From an uncultured Atopobiaceae bacterium (GTDB lineage Bacteria > Actinomycetota > Coriobacteriia > Coriobacteriales > Atopobiaceae), in contig CANQNP010000002.1 of assembly GCA_947625235.1 (NCBI GenBank), forward strand, positions 1 to 64,000: a stretch of DNA of 64,000 nucleotides, given 5' to 3'. A program made the translations under genes and the position numbers. Shown here in pieces: positions 13,870-21,769 of this stretch. The first letter of the stretch is position 1. Every line of letters starts with the position of its first letter. Under the pieces are notes generated by a model. It was not told the origin of the DNA. It was given only the letters and a program-made list of their open reading frames with translations, and did no database searches.

Positions 13870-14937
13870 TCACAGAGTGCCGAAGATGCGATCCCCTGCA
13901 TCGCCAAGACCCGGCAGGATGTAGGCGTTTTCGTTCAGGCAACGGTCGATGGCGCAGGTGTAGACGCGGACGGTGGGGTCGCTGTCCAGCACTTCCTCGA
14001 GGCCCTCGGGGGCGGAGACGATGGAGAGCAGGCGCACGTCCGAGACGCCGGCCTTGCGGAGGAAGTCGATGGCCATCGTGGCCGAGCCGCCGGTGGCGAG
14101 CATCGGGTCCACGAGCAGGCAGGTGCGCTGGTCCACGTCGGGCGGGAGCTTGCAGTAGTACTCGTGCGGCTCATGCGTCTCCTCGTCGCGATACATCCCG
14201 ATGTGGCCCACCTTGGCCGACGGGATGAGCACGAGGAGGCCGTCCACCATGCCGAGACCGGCGCGAAGGATCGGCACGATGGCCACCTTCTTGCCGGCCA
14301 CGCGCTTGGCGACCATGGTCTCGAGCGGCGTCGTGACCTCCACGTCCTCGAGCGGGAAATCGCGCGTGGCCTCGTAGCCGAGGAAGAGCGCGAGCTCGCG
14401 GATGAGCTCGCGGAAGAGCTTCGTCGGCGTGTCCTCGCTCCTGAGGATCGAGAGCTTGTGGGCCACGAGCGGATGGCGCACCACCTGCACGCGCGGCTCG
14501 ACCATGCAGCCGCAATCGAGCTTGGCGGTGCGGCCCGCATGGCGTCCGCCCTCGAAGGGCGTGGCGAGGAAGATCCGACAGAGCTCCTCGTTCGCCTCGA
14601 GGCTCACGAAGCGCCCGGAGAGGCAGAGCACGTTCGCGTCGTTGTGGGCGCGCATGAGCTCAGCGAACTCGGGCGTCTGCACGGCGGCGGCGCGGATGCC
14701 GGGCACCTTGTTCGCGCCCATCTCCATGCCGAGGCCCGTGCCGCACACGAGGATGCCCCGCTCGGCCTCGCCGGCCGCCACCGCGCTCGCCACCTTGTAG
14801 GCGAAGTCGGGGTAGTCGACGCGGCTGTCGTTGGCGGGGCCGAAGTCGATGACCTCGTGGCCCTCCTCGGCAAGCCAGGGGACGAGCTCGGCCTTCTGCT
14901 CGAAGCCCGCGTGGTCGGAGGCGATGGCGATTTTCAT
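13870..14937 (-). CDS. Fused ribose-5-phosphate isomerase B / uracil phosphoribosyltransferase
   Basis: One 355-residue reading frame contains two complete enzymes. Residues 1 to about 145 are Rpi[16 protein letters not shown], the catalytic Cys in [20 protein letters not shown], and [11 protein letters not shown]. Residues about 150-355 are uracil phosphoribosyltransferase: [33 protein letters not shown], the PRPP loop [13 protein letters not shown] and the C-terminal uracil pocket [15 protein letters not shown]. No stop or frameshift separates them. RpiB makes ribulose/ribose 5-phosphate, the precursor of the PRPP used by Upp, so the fusion joins linked steps of uracil salvage. ATG 14937 follows GGAGCACCC. 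It lies 37 bases after glpK. Confidence 0.93.
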   Translation of the reverse strand: MKIAIASDHAGFEQKAELVPWLAEEGHEVIDFGPANDSRVDYPDFAYKVASAVAAGEAERGILVCGTGLGMEMGANKVPGIRAAAVQTPEFAELMRAHNDANVLCLSGRFVSLEANEELCRIFLATPFEGGRHAGRTAKLDCGCMVEPRVQVVRHPLVAHKLSILRSEDTPTKLFRELIRELALFLGYEATRDFPLEDVEVTTPLETMVAKRVAGKKVAIVPILRAGLGMVDGLLVLIPSAKVGHIGMYRDEETHEPHEYYCKLPPDVDQRTCLLVDPMLATGGSATMAIDFLRKAGVSDVRLLSIVSAPEGLEEVLDSDPTVRVYTCAIDRCLNENAYILPGLGDAGDRIFGTL

Positions 14938-14974
14938 GGGTGCTCCTTCAAGGGGAAATCGGTTGATGACGAGG

Positions 14975-16480
14975 CTAGGCGAGGGTGCGATGGACCGCGT
15001 CGTCCCAGCCGGCGAGGAGCTCCTCGCGCTCGGCGTCGCCCATCGAGGGCTCGAAGCGCCGCTCGCCCGCCTGGCGCGCGGCGAGGTCGTCCACGTCCTG
15101 CCAGTAGCCCACGGAAAGTCCCGCGAGGTAGGCGGCGCCAAGAGCCGTGCGCTCCGCCGCGCCGGGCCGCACGACCGGGCGCGAGAGGATGTCCGCCTGG
15201 AAGCCCATGAGGAAGTCGTTCGTGGCGGCGCCTCCGTCCACGCGAAGCTCGCGCACCGGCATGCCGCAGTCCGCCTCCATCGCGCGAAGCACGTCGAAGG
15301 ACTGGTAGGCGATCGATTCGAGCCCCGCGCGCACGATCTGGGCGCCGTTCGTGGAGCGCGTGAGGCCCGTGAGCGTGCCGCGCGCGTCGCTTGCCCACCA
15401 CGGCGCGCCGAGCCCGGTGAACGCGGGCACGAGATAGCAGCCGCCCGTGGAGGGCACGGAGCGCGCCACCTCGGCGCTCTCCTCGGCGCTCTTGATGAGG
15501 CCGAGCTCGTCGCGCAGCCACTGGACGACGCTTCCCGCCTGGAAGACGGAGCCCTCGAGCGCGTAGGACACCCGCCCGCCGGCTGCGATGCCGATGGTGC
15601 AGAGGAGGCCGTGCGTGGAGGCCACGGGCGCGTCTCCCACGTTCATGAGCAGGAAGCAGCCGGTGCCGTAGGTGTTCTTCGCCATGCCGGCGTCGAAGCA
15701 GAGGTGCCCGAAGAGCGAGGATTGCTGGTCGCCCACCACGCCCGCGATGGGCGGATGGTGGGAGAAGATGTCCGAGCTCACGCGCCCGAAATCCCCGTCG
15801 GAGGGCCGCGCCTCGCCGAGCATGGCGCGCGGCACGCGGAAGAGCTCGCAGAGCTCGTCTGACCACGAGAGCGTGTGGATGTCGAAGAGCATCGTGCGCG
15901 AGGCGTTCGTGTAGTCCGTGGCGTGGACGGCACCATGCGTGAAGTTGTAGACGAGCCACGTGTCCACGGTGCCGGCGAGGAGCTCGCCGCGCTCGGCCCG
16001 CTCCCTCGCGCCTTCCACGTGGTCGAGGATCCAGGCGATCTTCGTGGCGGAGAAGTAGGGGTCGATGACGAGCCCCGTCTTCTCCTGGACGAGCGGCCCG
16101 TAGCCGGCGTCCACGAGTTTCCTCACCTCGGGCGCCGTGCGGCGGCATTGCCACACGATGGCGTCCGCGATGGGCTGGCCGGAGGCCCTGTCCCACACGA
16201 CGACCGTCTCGCGCTGGTTCGCGATGCCCACCGCGCGGATCTCGTCGGAGTGGATGCCGCTCTCCACCTGCACTTCCACCATGCAGGCGATGGAGCGCGA
16301 GAGGATCTCCATGGCGTCTTGCGACACCCACCCGGCCTCGGGGAAACCGAGGCGAAGGGGACGCTGCGCCATGGCCACGGCGACGCCGAAGGAATCGTAG
16401 AGGATGGCCCGTACGCTCGAGGTTCCCGCATCGAGCGAGAGGATGTAGCCGCGATTGCCCGTGCCCGGGGATACTGCCAT
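14975..16480 (-). CDS. glpK: Glycerol kinase
   Basis: This 501-residue FGGY-family kinase phosphorylates glycerol to sn-glycerol 3-phosphate. The phosphate-1 motif [16 protein letters not shown] is at residues 14-29. The substrate region has [14 protein letters not shown] and [10 protein letters not shown]. The FGGY signature region [11 protein letters not shown] and the C-terminal adenosine motif [20 protein letters not shown] are intact. No GlpF or GlpD neighbour is visible. ATG 16480 follows AGGAGATCCCC. A leader of about 180 bases with a large hairpin lies upstream. Confidence 0.95.
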   Translation of the reverse strand: MAVSPGTGNRGYILSLDAGTSSVRAILYDSFGVAVAMAQRPLRLGFPEAGWVSQDAMEILSRSIACMVEVQVESGIHSDEIRAVGIANQRETVVVWDRASGQPIADAIVWQCRRTAPEVRKLVDAGYGPLVQEKTGLVIDPYFSATKIAWILDHVEGARERAERGELLAGTVDTWLVYNFTHGAVHATDYTNASRTMLFDIHTLSWSDELCELFRVPRAMLGEARPSDGDFGRVSSDIFSHHPPIAGVVGDQQSSLFGHLCFDAGMAKNTYGTGCFLLMNVGDAPVASTHGLLCTIGIAAGGRVSYALEGSVFQAGSVVQWLRDELGLIKSAEESAEVARSVPSTGGCYLVPAFTGLGAPWWASDARGTLTGLTRSTNGAQIVRAGLESIAYQSFDVLRAMEADCGMPVRELRVDGGAATNDFLMGFQADILSRPVVRPGAAERTALGAAYLAGLSVGYWQDVDDLAARQAGERRFEPSMGDAEREELLAGWDDAVHRTLA

Positions 16481-16567
16481 GGGGATCTCCTATCGGCCGC
16501 GCGCGTGCGGGGAAGGCGCCGCGCTGTCGCCACTAGTGTGAACCCTCGGCCCAACCACAAATAGCCC

Positions 16568-16658
16568 GCAGAGCCCTTCGCGTATGCCGGACGGGGGCAC
16601 GCGACACGTGGACGGGGCACGACCATGGTCGACGTCCGGACACGCGAAGGGCTGCTGC
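16568..16658 (-). ncRNA. Large hairpin in the glpK leader
   Basis: Inside the 241-base gap between tsaC and glpK, arms at 16568-16593 and 16633-16658 are inverted repeats sharing AGCCCTTCGCGT and CCGGACG with few mismatches, with a loop of about 40 bases. A -10 TATAAT lies just upstream, so the hairpin would begin within about 10 bases of the RNA start. There is no U-run, so it does not look like a simple terminator. It could be a structured leader of glpK or an independent small RNA. I recognise no known riboswitch class. Confidence 0.45.
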
Positions 16659-16671
16659 GAACCGTTCGATG

Positions 16672-16677
16672 ATTATA
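16672..16677 (-). promoter_or_regulatory. Candidate -10 upstream of glpK
   Basis: A perfect TATAAT on the minus strand stands in a local AT-rich patch about 190 bases upstream of glpK. A plausible but weak -35 (CTCGAC) lies 16 bases upstream. The expected RNA start falls immediately before the large leader hairpin. Confidence 0.5.
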
Positions 16678-16721
16678 GATATGTTGGATTGCCGTCGAGG
16701 CACGCCTCGCCGAGCGGAGTC

Positions 16722-17357
16722 CTAGGAAAGCGCGGCGAGGAGATCCTCCTCGCGAAGGGCGCCGGCGCGAAGGATCCTTAAAGCTCGCCCCGTGGCGTCC
16801 ACCACGCTCGACGCCACGCCGAGCGGTGCGGGGCCGCCATCCACCACCCAGTCCACCGAGGCCGCGAGCTGGGGATCCAGCTCCTCGACGCCGCGCGCGG
16901 GAGGCTCGCCGTGGAGGTTTGCGCTCGTGAGCGCGAGGGGCGCGCCGAGGGCGCGGCAGAGGGCGCGGACGAAGGCGTGGTCGGGCACCCTGAGGCCGAC
17001 GGTGCCATCGGGGGCGCGGTAGCCGGCGGGCACGGCATCCGACGCGCGGACGACGAGCGTGAGCGCGCCCGGCCAGAACCGCTTCGCGAGGCGCAGGGCG
17101 GAGGGCGCCACCTCCTCGGCATAGCGCGCAAGATCGTCCGCGGAGCCGAGCACGAGCGGGAGCGTTTGGCTGCGCTCGCGCCCCTTGAGCTCGAAGATCC
17201 TCGCATGGGCGGGATTTCCCCCGAGGGCGGCGCACCCGATGCCGTAGACGGAATCGGTGGGGATGATGGCCACGTCGCCCGAGGCGAGCCCCGCCGCCAC
17301 CTCGCGCGCGGCTTCCTCGAGCGCGCTGCCTTGGCCGCCGAGCCTCAGGGCGCGCAC
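16722..17357 (-). CDS. tsaC: L-threonylcarbamoyladenylate synthase (Sua5/YrdC family)
   Basis: This 211-residue enzyme makes threonylcarbamoyl-AMP, the donor for the t6A37 modification of ANN-decoding tRNAs. YrdC-domain motifs are clear: PTDSVYGIGCAA near residue 33, FELKGRERSQTLPLVLG, RFWPGALTLVV, VGLRVPDH and LTSANLHGEPP. There is no C-terminal Sua5 extension. The GTG start at 17357 lies behind GGGAGGCACCAC and overlaps the prmC end by 13 bases. It belongs to the prfA-prmC-tsaC translation cluster. Confidence 0.92.
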   Translation of the reverse strand: MRALRLGGQGSALEEAAREVAAGLASGDVAIIPTDSVYGIGCAALGGNPAHARIFELKGRERSQTLPLVLGSADDLARYAEEVAPSALRLAKRFWPGALTLVVRASDAVPAGYRAPDGTVGLRVPDHAFVRALCRALGAPLALTSANLHGEPPARGVEELDPQLAASVDWVVDGGPAPLGVASSVVDATGRALRILRAGALREEDLLAALS

Positions 17358-18274
17358 GTGGTGCCTCCCTGCCCAAACGTGCGCTCGGCGAGGAGGAAGC
17401 GGGGACGCCCCGCGAGATCGCGCTCCGCGCGCACCGTCCGGAAGGCCGGGGCGCCGTCCGCGCCCCGCGCGGATTCCACGAGCTCCGTGGCCTCGTCCAC
17501 ATGGCCCTCGAAGAGCTCGAGCGCGAGGATGCCCCTAGGCGCGAGGAGCCGAGGCGCCTCGTGTGCGATCCTTCGCACGAGGCGCAAGCCGTCTTCTCCC
17601 CCGTCGAGCGCGAGGCGCGGCTCGTGGTCGCGCACCTCGCGAGGAAGCTCGTCCATCACGGCGCTCGGCACATAGGGCGGGTTCGAGACCACGAGGTCGA
17701 AGGCGCCGAAGAGCTCCTCGGGCACCGCGCGGGCGAGATCTCCCTCGCGCACGTGCACGCGCGCGTCGACCCCGAGCGCCTCGGCGTTCCTTCGCGCGAG
17801 CGCCACCGCCTCGGGCGCCACGTCCGTCGCCCACACCTCGGCGCCCTCGCGCTCGGCGGCGATCGCGCAGGCGATGCAGCCCGTGCCCGTGCACAGGTCG
17901 AGCACGCGCGCGGAGCCGGCCCGCCCCACGCGCGCATCGAGCGCGTCGAGCGCGAGCTCCACGAGAAGCTCCGTCTCGGGACGCGGGATGAGGACCCCCG
18001 GCTCGCAGATGATCTCGAAGCGCCGGAAGGGGGCGCTCCCCGTGAGGTACTGGAGGGGCTCGCCGGCGCAACGCTTGGCCGTCACGGCCATCAGCTGGAA
18101 GCGCCGTGCGAGGTCAAGGGGCTCATCGAAGGAGAGGTGGAGCTCCGCGCGACTTTTGCCGCTCGCCCACTCGAGCAGCCACTCGGCACTCACCTCGGCG
18201 TGCTCGTCTCCCGCGTTCTCGAGCATGCGCCGCGTCTTGAAGAGCGCATCGCCGAGGGTCTCTCCCGCAGCCAC
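17345..18274 (-). CDS. prmC: Peptide chain release factor N5-glutamine methyltransferase
   Basis: This 309-residue SAM-dependent methyltransferase modifies the glutamine of the GGQ motif in release factors. The N-terminal helical domain (to about residue 90) leads into LIPRPETELLVE, the SAM loop VLDLCTGTGCIACAIA, and the catalytic VVSNPPYVP motif near residue 195. It follows prfA by 15 bases, so enzyme and substrate are co-expressed. The start is GTG 18274 with only a weak RBS. Confidence 0.94.
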   Translation of the reverse strand: MAAGETLGDALFKTRRMLENAGDEHAEVSAEWLLEWASGKSRAELHLSFDEPLDLARRFQLMAVTAKRCAGEPLQYLTGSAPFRRFEIICEPGVLIPRPETELLVELALDALDARVGRAGSARVLDLCTGTGCIACAIAAEREGAEVWATDVAPEAVALARRNAEALGVDARVHVREGDLARAVPEELFGAFDLVVSNPPYVPSAVMDELPREVRDHEPRLALDGGEDGLRLVRRIAHEAPRLLAPRGILALELFEGHVDEATELVESARGADGAPAFRTVRAERDLAGRPRFLLAERTFGQGGTTCAP

Positions 18275-18289
18275 CGCGCGTCCCGGCGC

Positions 18290-19357
18290 TCAGACCGCGG
18301 CCGCGAGCCGCTCGGCGCGATCGGCCGCCGCGAGGGCCTCGATCACGCTCGGGAGCGTGTCGCCGAGGAGCACGCCGTTGTACGTGCCGTTGAAGCCCAC
18401 GCGGTGGTCCGTCACGCGGTCCTGGGGCTGGTTGTAGGTGCGGATCTTCTCCGAGCGGTTGCCGTGGCCGATCTGGCTCTGGCGCTCGGCGCCCATCTCC
18501 GCCTGCTGGCGCTCGAGCTCGCGCTCGTAGAGCCGCGCGCGGAGCATCTGCATGCACACCTCGCGGTTTTGGATCTGCGAGCGCTGGTCCTGCGATTGCA
18601 CGACGGTGTTCGTGGGGAGGTGCGTGATGCGCACGGCGGAGTACGTCGTGTTCACGCACTGGCCGCCCGGGCCGCTCGCGCAGTAGGTGTCGATCCTGAG
18701 CTCGGAGGGGTCGATCTGGATGTCGATCTCGTCTGCCTCGGGGAGCACCGCCACGGTGGCCGTGGAGGTTTGGATGCGGCCCTGGCTCTCGGTCTTCGGC
18801 ACGCGCTGGACGCGATGGACGCCGCTCTCGTACTTCATGATCGAGTAGACCTGGTCGCCCGTGACCTTGAATTCGATGGTCTTGAAGCCGCCGGCCTCGG
18901 AGGGAGAGCTCGAGAGCACCTCCACCTTCCAGCCGCGGAGCTGGGCGAAGCGCTCGTACATCTTGAAGAGGTCGCCCGCGAAGATGGCTGCCTCGTCGCC
19001 GCCCACGCCGGCGCGGATCTCGACGATCGTGTCCTTCTCGTCGTTCGGGTCGCCGGGGATGAGCATGACCTTGATCTCGTCCTCGAGCGCGGGGAGGATG
19101 GCCTCGTTCGCCTCGATGTCGGCCTGGAGCATCGCCTTGGCCTCGGGGTCGCTCTCCTCCTTGAGGAGCTCCTTCGCGGCTTTGATGTCCGCCTGCGCGC
19201 TGAGGTATTCCTCGGCTTTCTCCACGAGGGGCCCTTGCTTGGCATGCTCCTTCGCCAAGCGGGCATACTCCTTCTGGTCGTTGTAGACCGCGGGATCGGA
19301 GAGCTTGGCGGTGAGTTCCGCGTAGGCATCGAGAAGCTTTTGGAGTTTGTCGTCCAT
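18290..19357 (-). CDS. prfA: Peptide chain release factor 1
   Basis: This 355-residue class I release factor recognises UAA and UAG. The stop-codon recognition tripeptide PxT is present as PKT in RVPKTESQGRIQTS. The peptidyl-hydrolysis motif is GPGGQCVNTTYSAVRITHLP. These features distinguish it from RF2, which has SPF. ATG 19357 follows GGGCGAGGT; an in-frame ATG 24 bases upstream has no RBS. It heads the prfA-prmC-tsaC operon. Confidence 0.96.
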   Translation of the reverse strand: MDDKLQKLLDAYAELTAKLSDPAVYNDQKEYARLAKEHAKQGPLVEKAEEYLSAQADIKAAKELLKEESDPEAKAMLQADIEANEAILPALEDEIKVMLIPGDPNDEKDTIVEIRAGVGGDEAAIFAGDLFKMYERFAQLRGWKVEVLSSSPSEAGGFKTIEFKVTGDQVYSIMKYESGVHRVQRVPKTESQGRIQTSTATVAVLPEADEIDIQIDPSELRIDTYCASGPGGQCVNTTYSAVRITHLPTNTVVQSQDQRSQIQNREVCMQMLRARLYERELERQQAEMGAERQSQIGHGNRSEKIRTYNQPQDRVTDHRVGFNGTYNGVLLGDTLPSVIEALAAADRAERLAAAV

Positions 19358-19461
19358 ACCTCGCCCTTTCCAGTGAGCCAACCTTGCATAGTACCATGGG
19401 GTTTCCGTGCGAGCGGCGCCCCGCCGCTCCTCCTCGAAACCCTTAGAAGAAGGGACCTGAA

Positions 19462-20304
19462 ATGGGCATTGAAATCGCCAAGCCCGAGCCGATCCGCCTC
19501 GGCAACCGCTACCTCTACACGCTCTCGAGCTACGAGCCCGTGAAGGTGGAGGTGACGGTGGAGCAGGCGAGCGACGCGGAGATCGAACTCACGCTGGAAT
19601 CGCTCGCCGTCGATTCGGGCGTGGACGTCGCCGGGCTCACCGACGAATGGGCGCGCGAGCACACCGGCGCGCCGTCGCTCGACGAGCTCAAGGCCTCGCT
19701 TGCCCGGGAGCGCGATCGCGCGGTGGCGAACCACGCGGAGGAGGCCCGCCACGCGGCCACGGTGGACGAGCTCGCGAAGCGCCTCGCCCAGAGGGTGCCC
19801 GACGACGAGGTCGCACGCTATCGCGCGATGCTCCTGCGCTCGAACGAGCTCGAGGCCGGCTCGCTCGGCCTCGCGCTCGACGACCTCCTGCTCCGCCTCG
19901 GCACGAGCCGCGCGGAGTTCGACCGCACCCTGGACGAGCAGGCGCTCGCCGAGGCGGAGCGCGAGGCGGCGCTCTCGGCCTTCGCCTCCGAGCGCGCGCT
20001 CTCCGTGGACGAGAGCGAGATCCCCTACCTCGTGGGGAGCGATCCCGTGCGCGGAGCCGCCTACCTCGAGCAGATGAAGCGGCAGGGCGCGCTCGAGGGG
20101 CTGCGCTTCCAGTGCCTCCTCACGAAGGCCGCGCGCGTCGTCGCCGCGGAGGCCGCCTGCGTCTACGTGGCCGAATCGCCCGAGGACGCGGCGAGGCGCC
20201 TCCAGGCCATGCGCGAGGCCCTCGGCCAGATGCGCGAGCGCGCGGCGCAACGAGAAGAACCCTCGGACACTGGGTCCGAGGGTCCCGATCTCCACTTGGT
20301 GTGA
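19462..20304 (+). CDS. Trigger-factor-like protein lacking ribosome-binding and PPIase domains
   Basis: This 280-residue, highly charged, helical protein resembles the C-terminal substrate-binding domain of trigger factor. It shows a LTDEWAREHTGAPSLDELKASLARER segment like the DEFAKxLG..TLEELK linker of Tig, VPDDEVARYRAMLL where Tig has VPEALVEREI, and a closing region around QGALEGLRFQCLLTKAARVV. The N-terminal ribosome-docking domain is absent, and I see no FKBP-type PPIase core. It is a lone plus-strand gene between minus-strand neighbours. RBS AAGGGA precedes ATG 19462. It could be a chaperone paralogue or an unrelated helical protein. An inverted repeat (ACCCTCGGAC/GTCCGAGGGT) near 20259-20283 overlaps its last codons. 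Confidence 0.65.
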   Translation: MGIEIAKPEPIRLGNRYLYTLSSYEPVKVEVTVEQASDAEIELTLESLAVDSGVDVAGLTDEWAREHTGAPSLDELKASLARERDRAVANHAEEARHAATVDELAKRLAQRVPDDEVARYRAMLLRSNELEAGSLGLALDDLLLRLGTSRAEFDRTLDEQALAEAEREAALSAFASERALSVDESEIPYLVGSDPVRGAAYLEQMKRQGALEGLRFQCLLTKAARVVAAEAACVYVAESPEDAARRLQAMREALGQMRERAAQREEPSDTGSEGPDLHLV

Positions 20305-20322
20305 GGGGGTGAGGCTTGGGCC

Positions 20323-20844
20323 TTAGGCCTCCGGGGCCTCGCCAAGGTCGTCCTTGGCGGCCTCGGGCTTGGCCTCCGCCTTCGGCGCGTCGGCGATGGC
20401 CGGCGCGGCGGCGGGGGACTCCGCGGCGGCGGCACCACCCTCGAGCTCGGCCTTCTCAGCCGCGGCCTTGGCGGCCTCCTCGGCGAGGCGCTTCTTCTTC
20501 TCCTGCTCCGCGGCGTAGGCCTTGGCGCGGGCGGCCTTCTCGGCGGCGCGGGCGGCCATCTTCTCGTGGCGCGCGGCGTCGGCCTTCGCGGCGGCCTCGG
20601 CGCGAGCGGCCTTCGCGGCGGCCTCGCGCTTGAGCTGGTTCTCGGCGGCGCTGCCGAACTTGTTGGCGAAGCGCTGGACGCGGCCGCCGGTGTCCACGAG
20701 CTTCTGCGTGCCGGTGTAGAACGGGTGGCACTTGTTGCAGAGGTCGAGGGTCATGCTCGGCACGGTGGCGCGGGTCTTCCACGTGTTTCCGCAGCTACAG
20801 CGGACCGTGCACTCCATGTACTTGGGGTGGATGTTGGGCTTCAT
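20323..20844 (-). CDS. rpmE: 50S ribosomal protein L31 with long C-terminal extension
   Basis: Residues 1 to about 72 are a zinc-type L31: [20 protein letters not shown], with cysteines paired as CxC and CNKC, and [20 protein letters not shown]. Normal L31 stops here at about 70 residues. This protein continues for about 100 more residues of Ala/Lys/Glu-rich, largely helical sequence, ending in an Ala/Pro-rich acidic tail (total 173). ATG 20844 follows AGGAAGGAAGAGCC. The reading frame is open throughout, and the tail shows no sign of a frameshift. Confidence 0.93.
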   Translation of the reverse strand: MKPNIHPKYMECTVRCSCGNTWKTRATVPSMTLDLCNKCHPFYTGTQKLVDTGGRVQRFANKFGSAAENQLKREAAAKAARAEAAAKADAARHEKMAARAAEKAARAKAYAAEQEKKKRLAEEAAKAAAEKAELEGGAAAAESPAAAPAIADAPKAEAKPEAAKDDLGEAPEA

Positions 20845-20894
20845 GGCTCTTCCTTCCTCATTCCCTTGGTTTCCGACCAAGGCGAAGCCCGAAG

Positions 20895-20903
20895 ATGATA
20901 GCA
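20895..20903 (-). promoter_or_regulatory. Candidate extended -10 of rpmE
   Basis: TGC directly followed by TATCAT on the minus strand gives an extended -10 element 50 bases before the rpmE start. A small hairpin (CCTTGGT/ACCAAGG, about 20872-20890) lies in the leader. The divergent coaX gene begins at 20975. Confidence 0.4.
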
Positions 20904-20974
20904 CGCGAGGCACCGCGTGAGCTGCGCGGATGGTGCACACTAGCGGCCATCAACGTTCGTCCACAGGAGGCGCG

Positions 20975-21769
20975 ATGTTCCTCGCCATAGACGTCGGCAA
21001 CAGCCAGACCACCTTCGGGCTCTTGGACGCCGAGGGAAGCCCCGCGGCCATCTGGCGCTGCCAGAGCGATCCCGGGGAGACGACGGACGAGCTCTCCCTC
21101 CGCCTCGCGGGCTACCTCGCGCTTCGCGGCTTCGGGCCCTCCGACGTGGACGCCTGCGCCGTGGCCTCGGTGGTGCCGGCGCTCGAGCGGAGCTGGAATC
21201 GCGCCCTCTCGCGCCTCGGATGCGAGCTCACGATCGTGCGGCCGGGCATGCCGTCGAGCGTGGAGGTGGCGATTCCCCAGCCGGAGACGCTCGGCGCCGA
21301 CCGCTTGGCGAATGCTGTGGCGGCGAAGGCGGCCTATGGCGCGCCGGTCCTCGTGGTGGACTTCGGCACCGCGACGAACATCGACGTCGTGGATCGCGAG
21401 GGCCGCTTCGTGGGCGGCGTGATCAGCCCGGGGCTCATGCTCTCGGCCGAGGCGATCTTCGCGCGCGCCGCCAAACTCGCGAACGTGGCGGTGGAGTGTC
21501 CCAAGAGGGTGGTGGGCAACACCTCGGAGAAGGCGCTGCAAGCGGGCCTCGTCATCGGCGCCGCCGCGTCGGCCGAGGGGCTCGTGGCCCGCATCCAGCG
21601 AGAACTCGACATCGAGGGGTGCCCCGTGGTGGCCACGGGCGGCCTCGCGCGCACGGTGGGCCTCGCGACGGAGTGCTTCACCGCCGTCGACCCGCACCTC
21701 ACGCTGCGGGGCATCCGCCTGCTTGCCCTTGGGGCGCGGGAGACCCCAGAGGCTACGCGTCCCAGCTGA
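20975..21769 (+). CDS. coaX: Type III pantothenate kinase
   Basis: This 264-residue ASKHA-fold kinase starts coenzyme A synthesis by phosphorylating pantothenate. The phosphate motif MFLAIDVGNSQTTFGLL is at the N-terminus. Other landmarks are PETLGADRLANAVAAKA, VVDFGTATNIDVVD and the GGVISPGLMLSAEAIFARAAKL segment. Start ATG 20975 follows ACAGGAGGCGCG. Its 3' end overlaps the folP-folK 3' end by 17 bases on the opposite strand, so the two transcripts converge. Confidence 0.95.
   Translation: MFLAIDVGNSQTTFGLLDAEGSPAAIWRCQSDPGETTDELSLRLAGYLALRGFGPSDVDACAVASVVPALERSWNRALSRLGCELTIVRPGMPSSVEVAIPQPETLGADRLANAVAAKAAYGAPVLVVDFGTATNIDVVDREGRFVGGVISPGLMLSAEAIFARAAKLANVAVECPKRVVGNTSEKALQAGLVIGAAASAEGLVARIQRELDIEGCPVVATGGLARTVGLATECFTAVDPHLTLRGIRLLALGARETPEATRPS

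Noticed and set aside
13824-13880. Sequence between rpiB-upp and the ATP synthase operon considered as a terminator
   Set aside because: No inverted repeat of useful length was found; only a weak -10 candidate is present.
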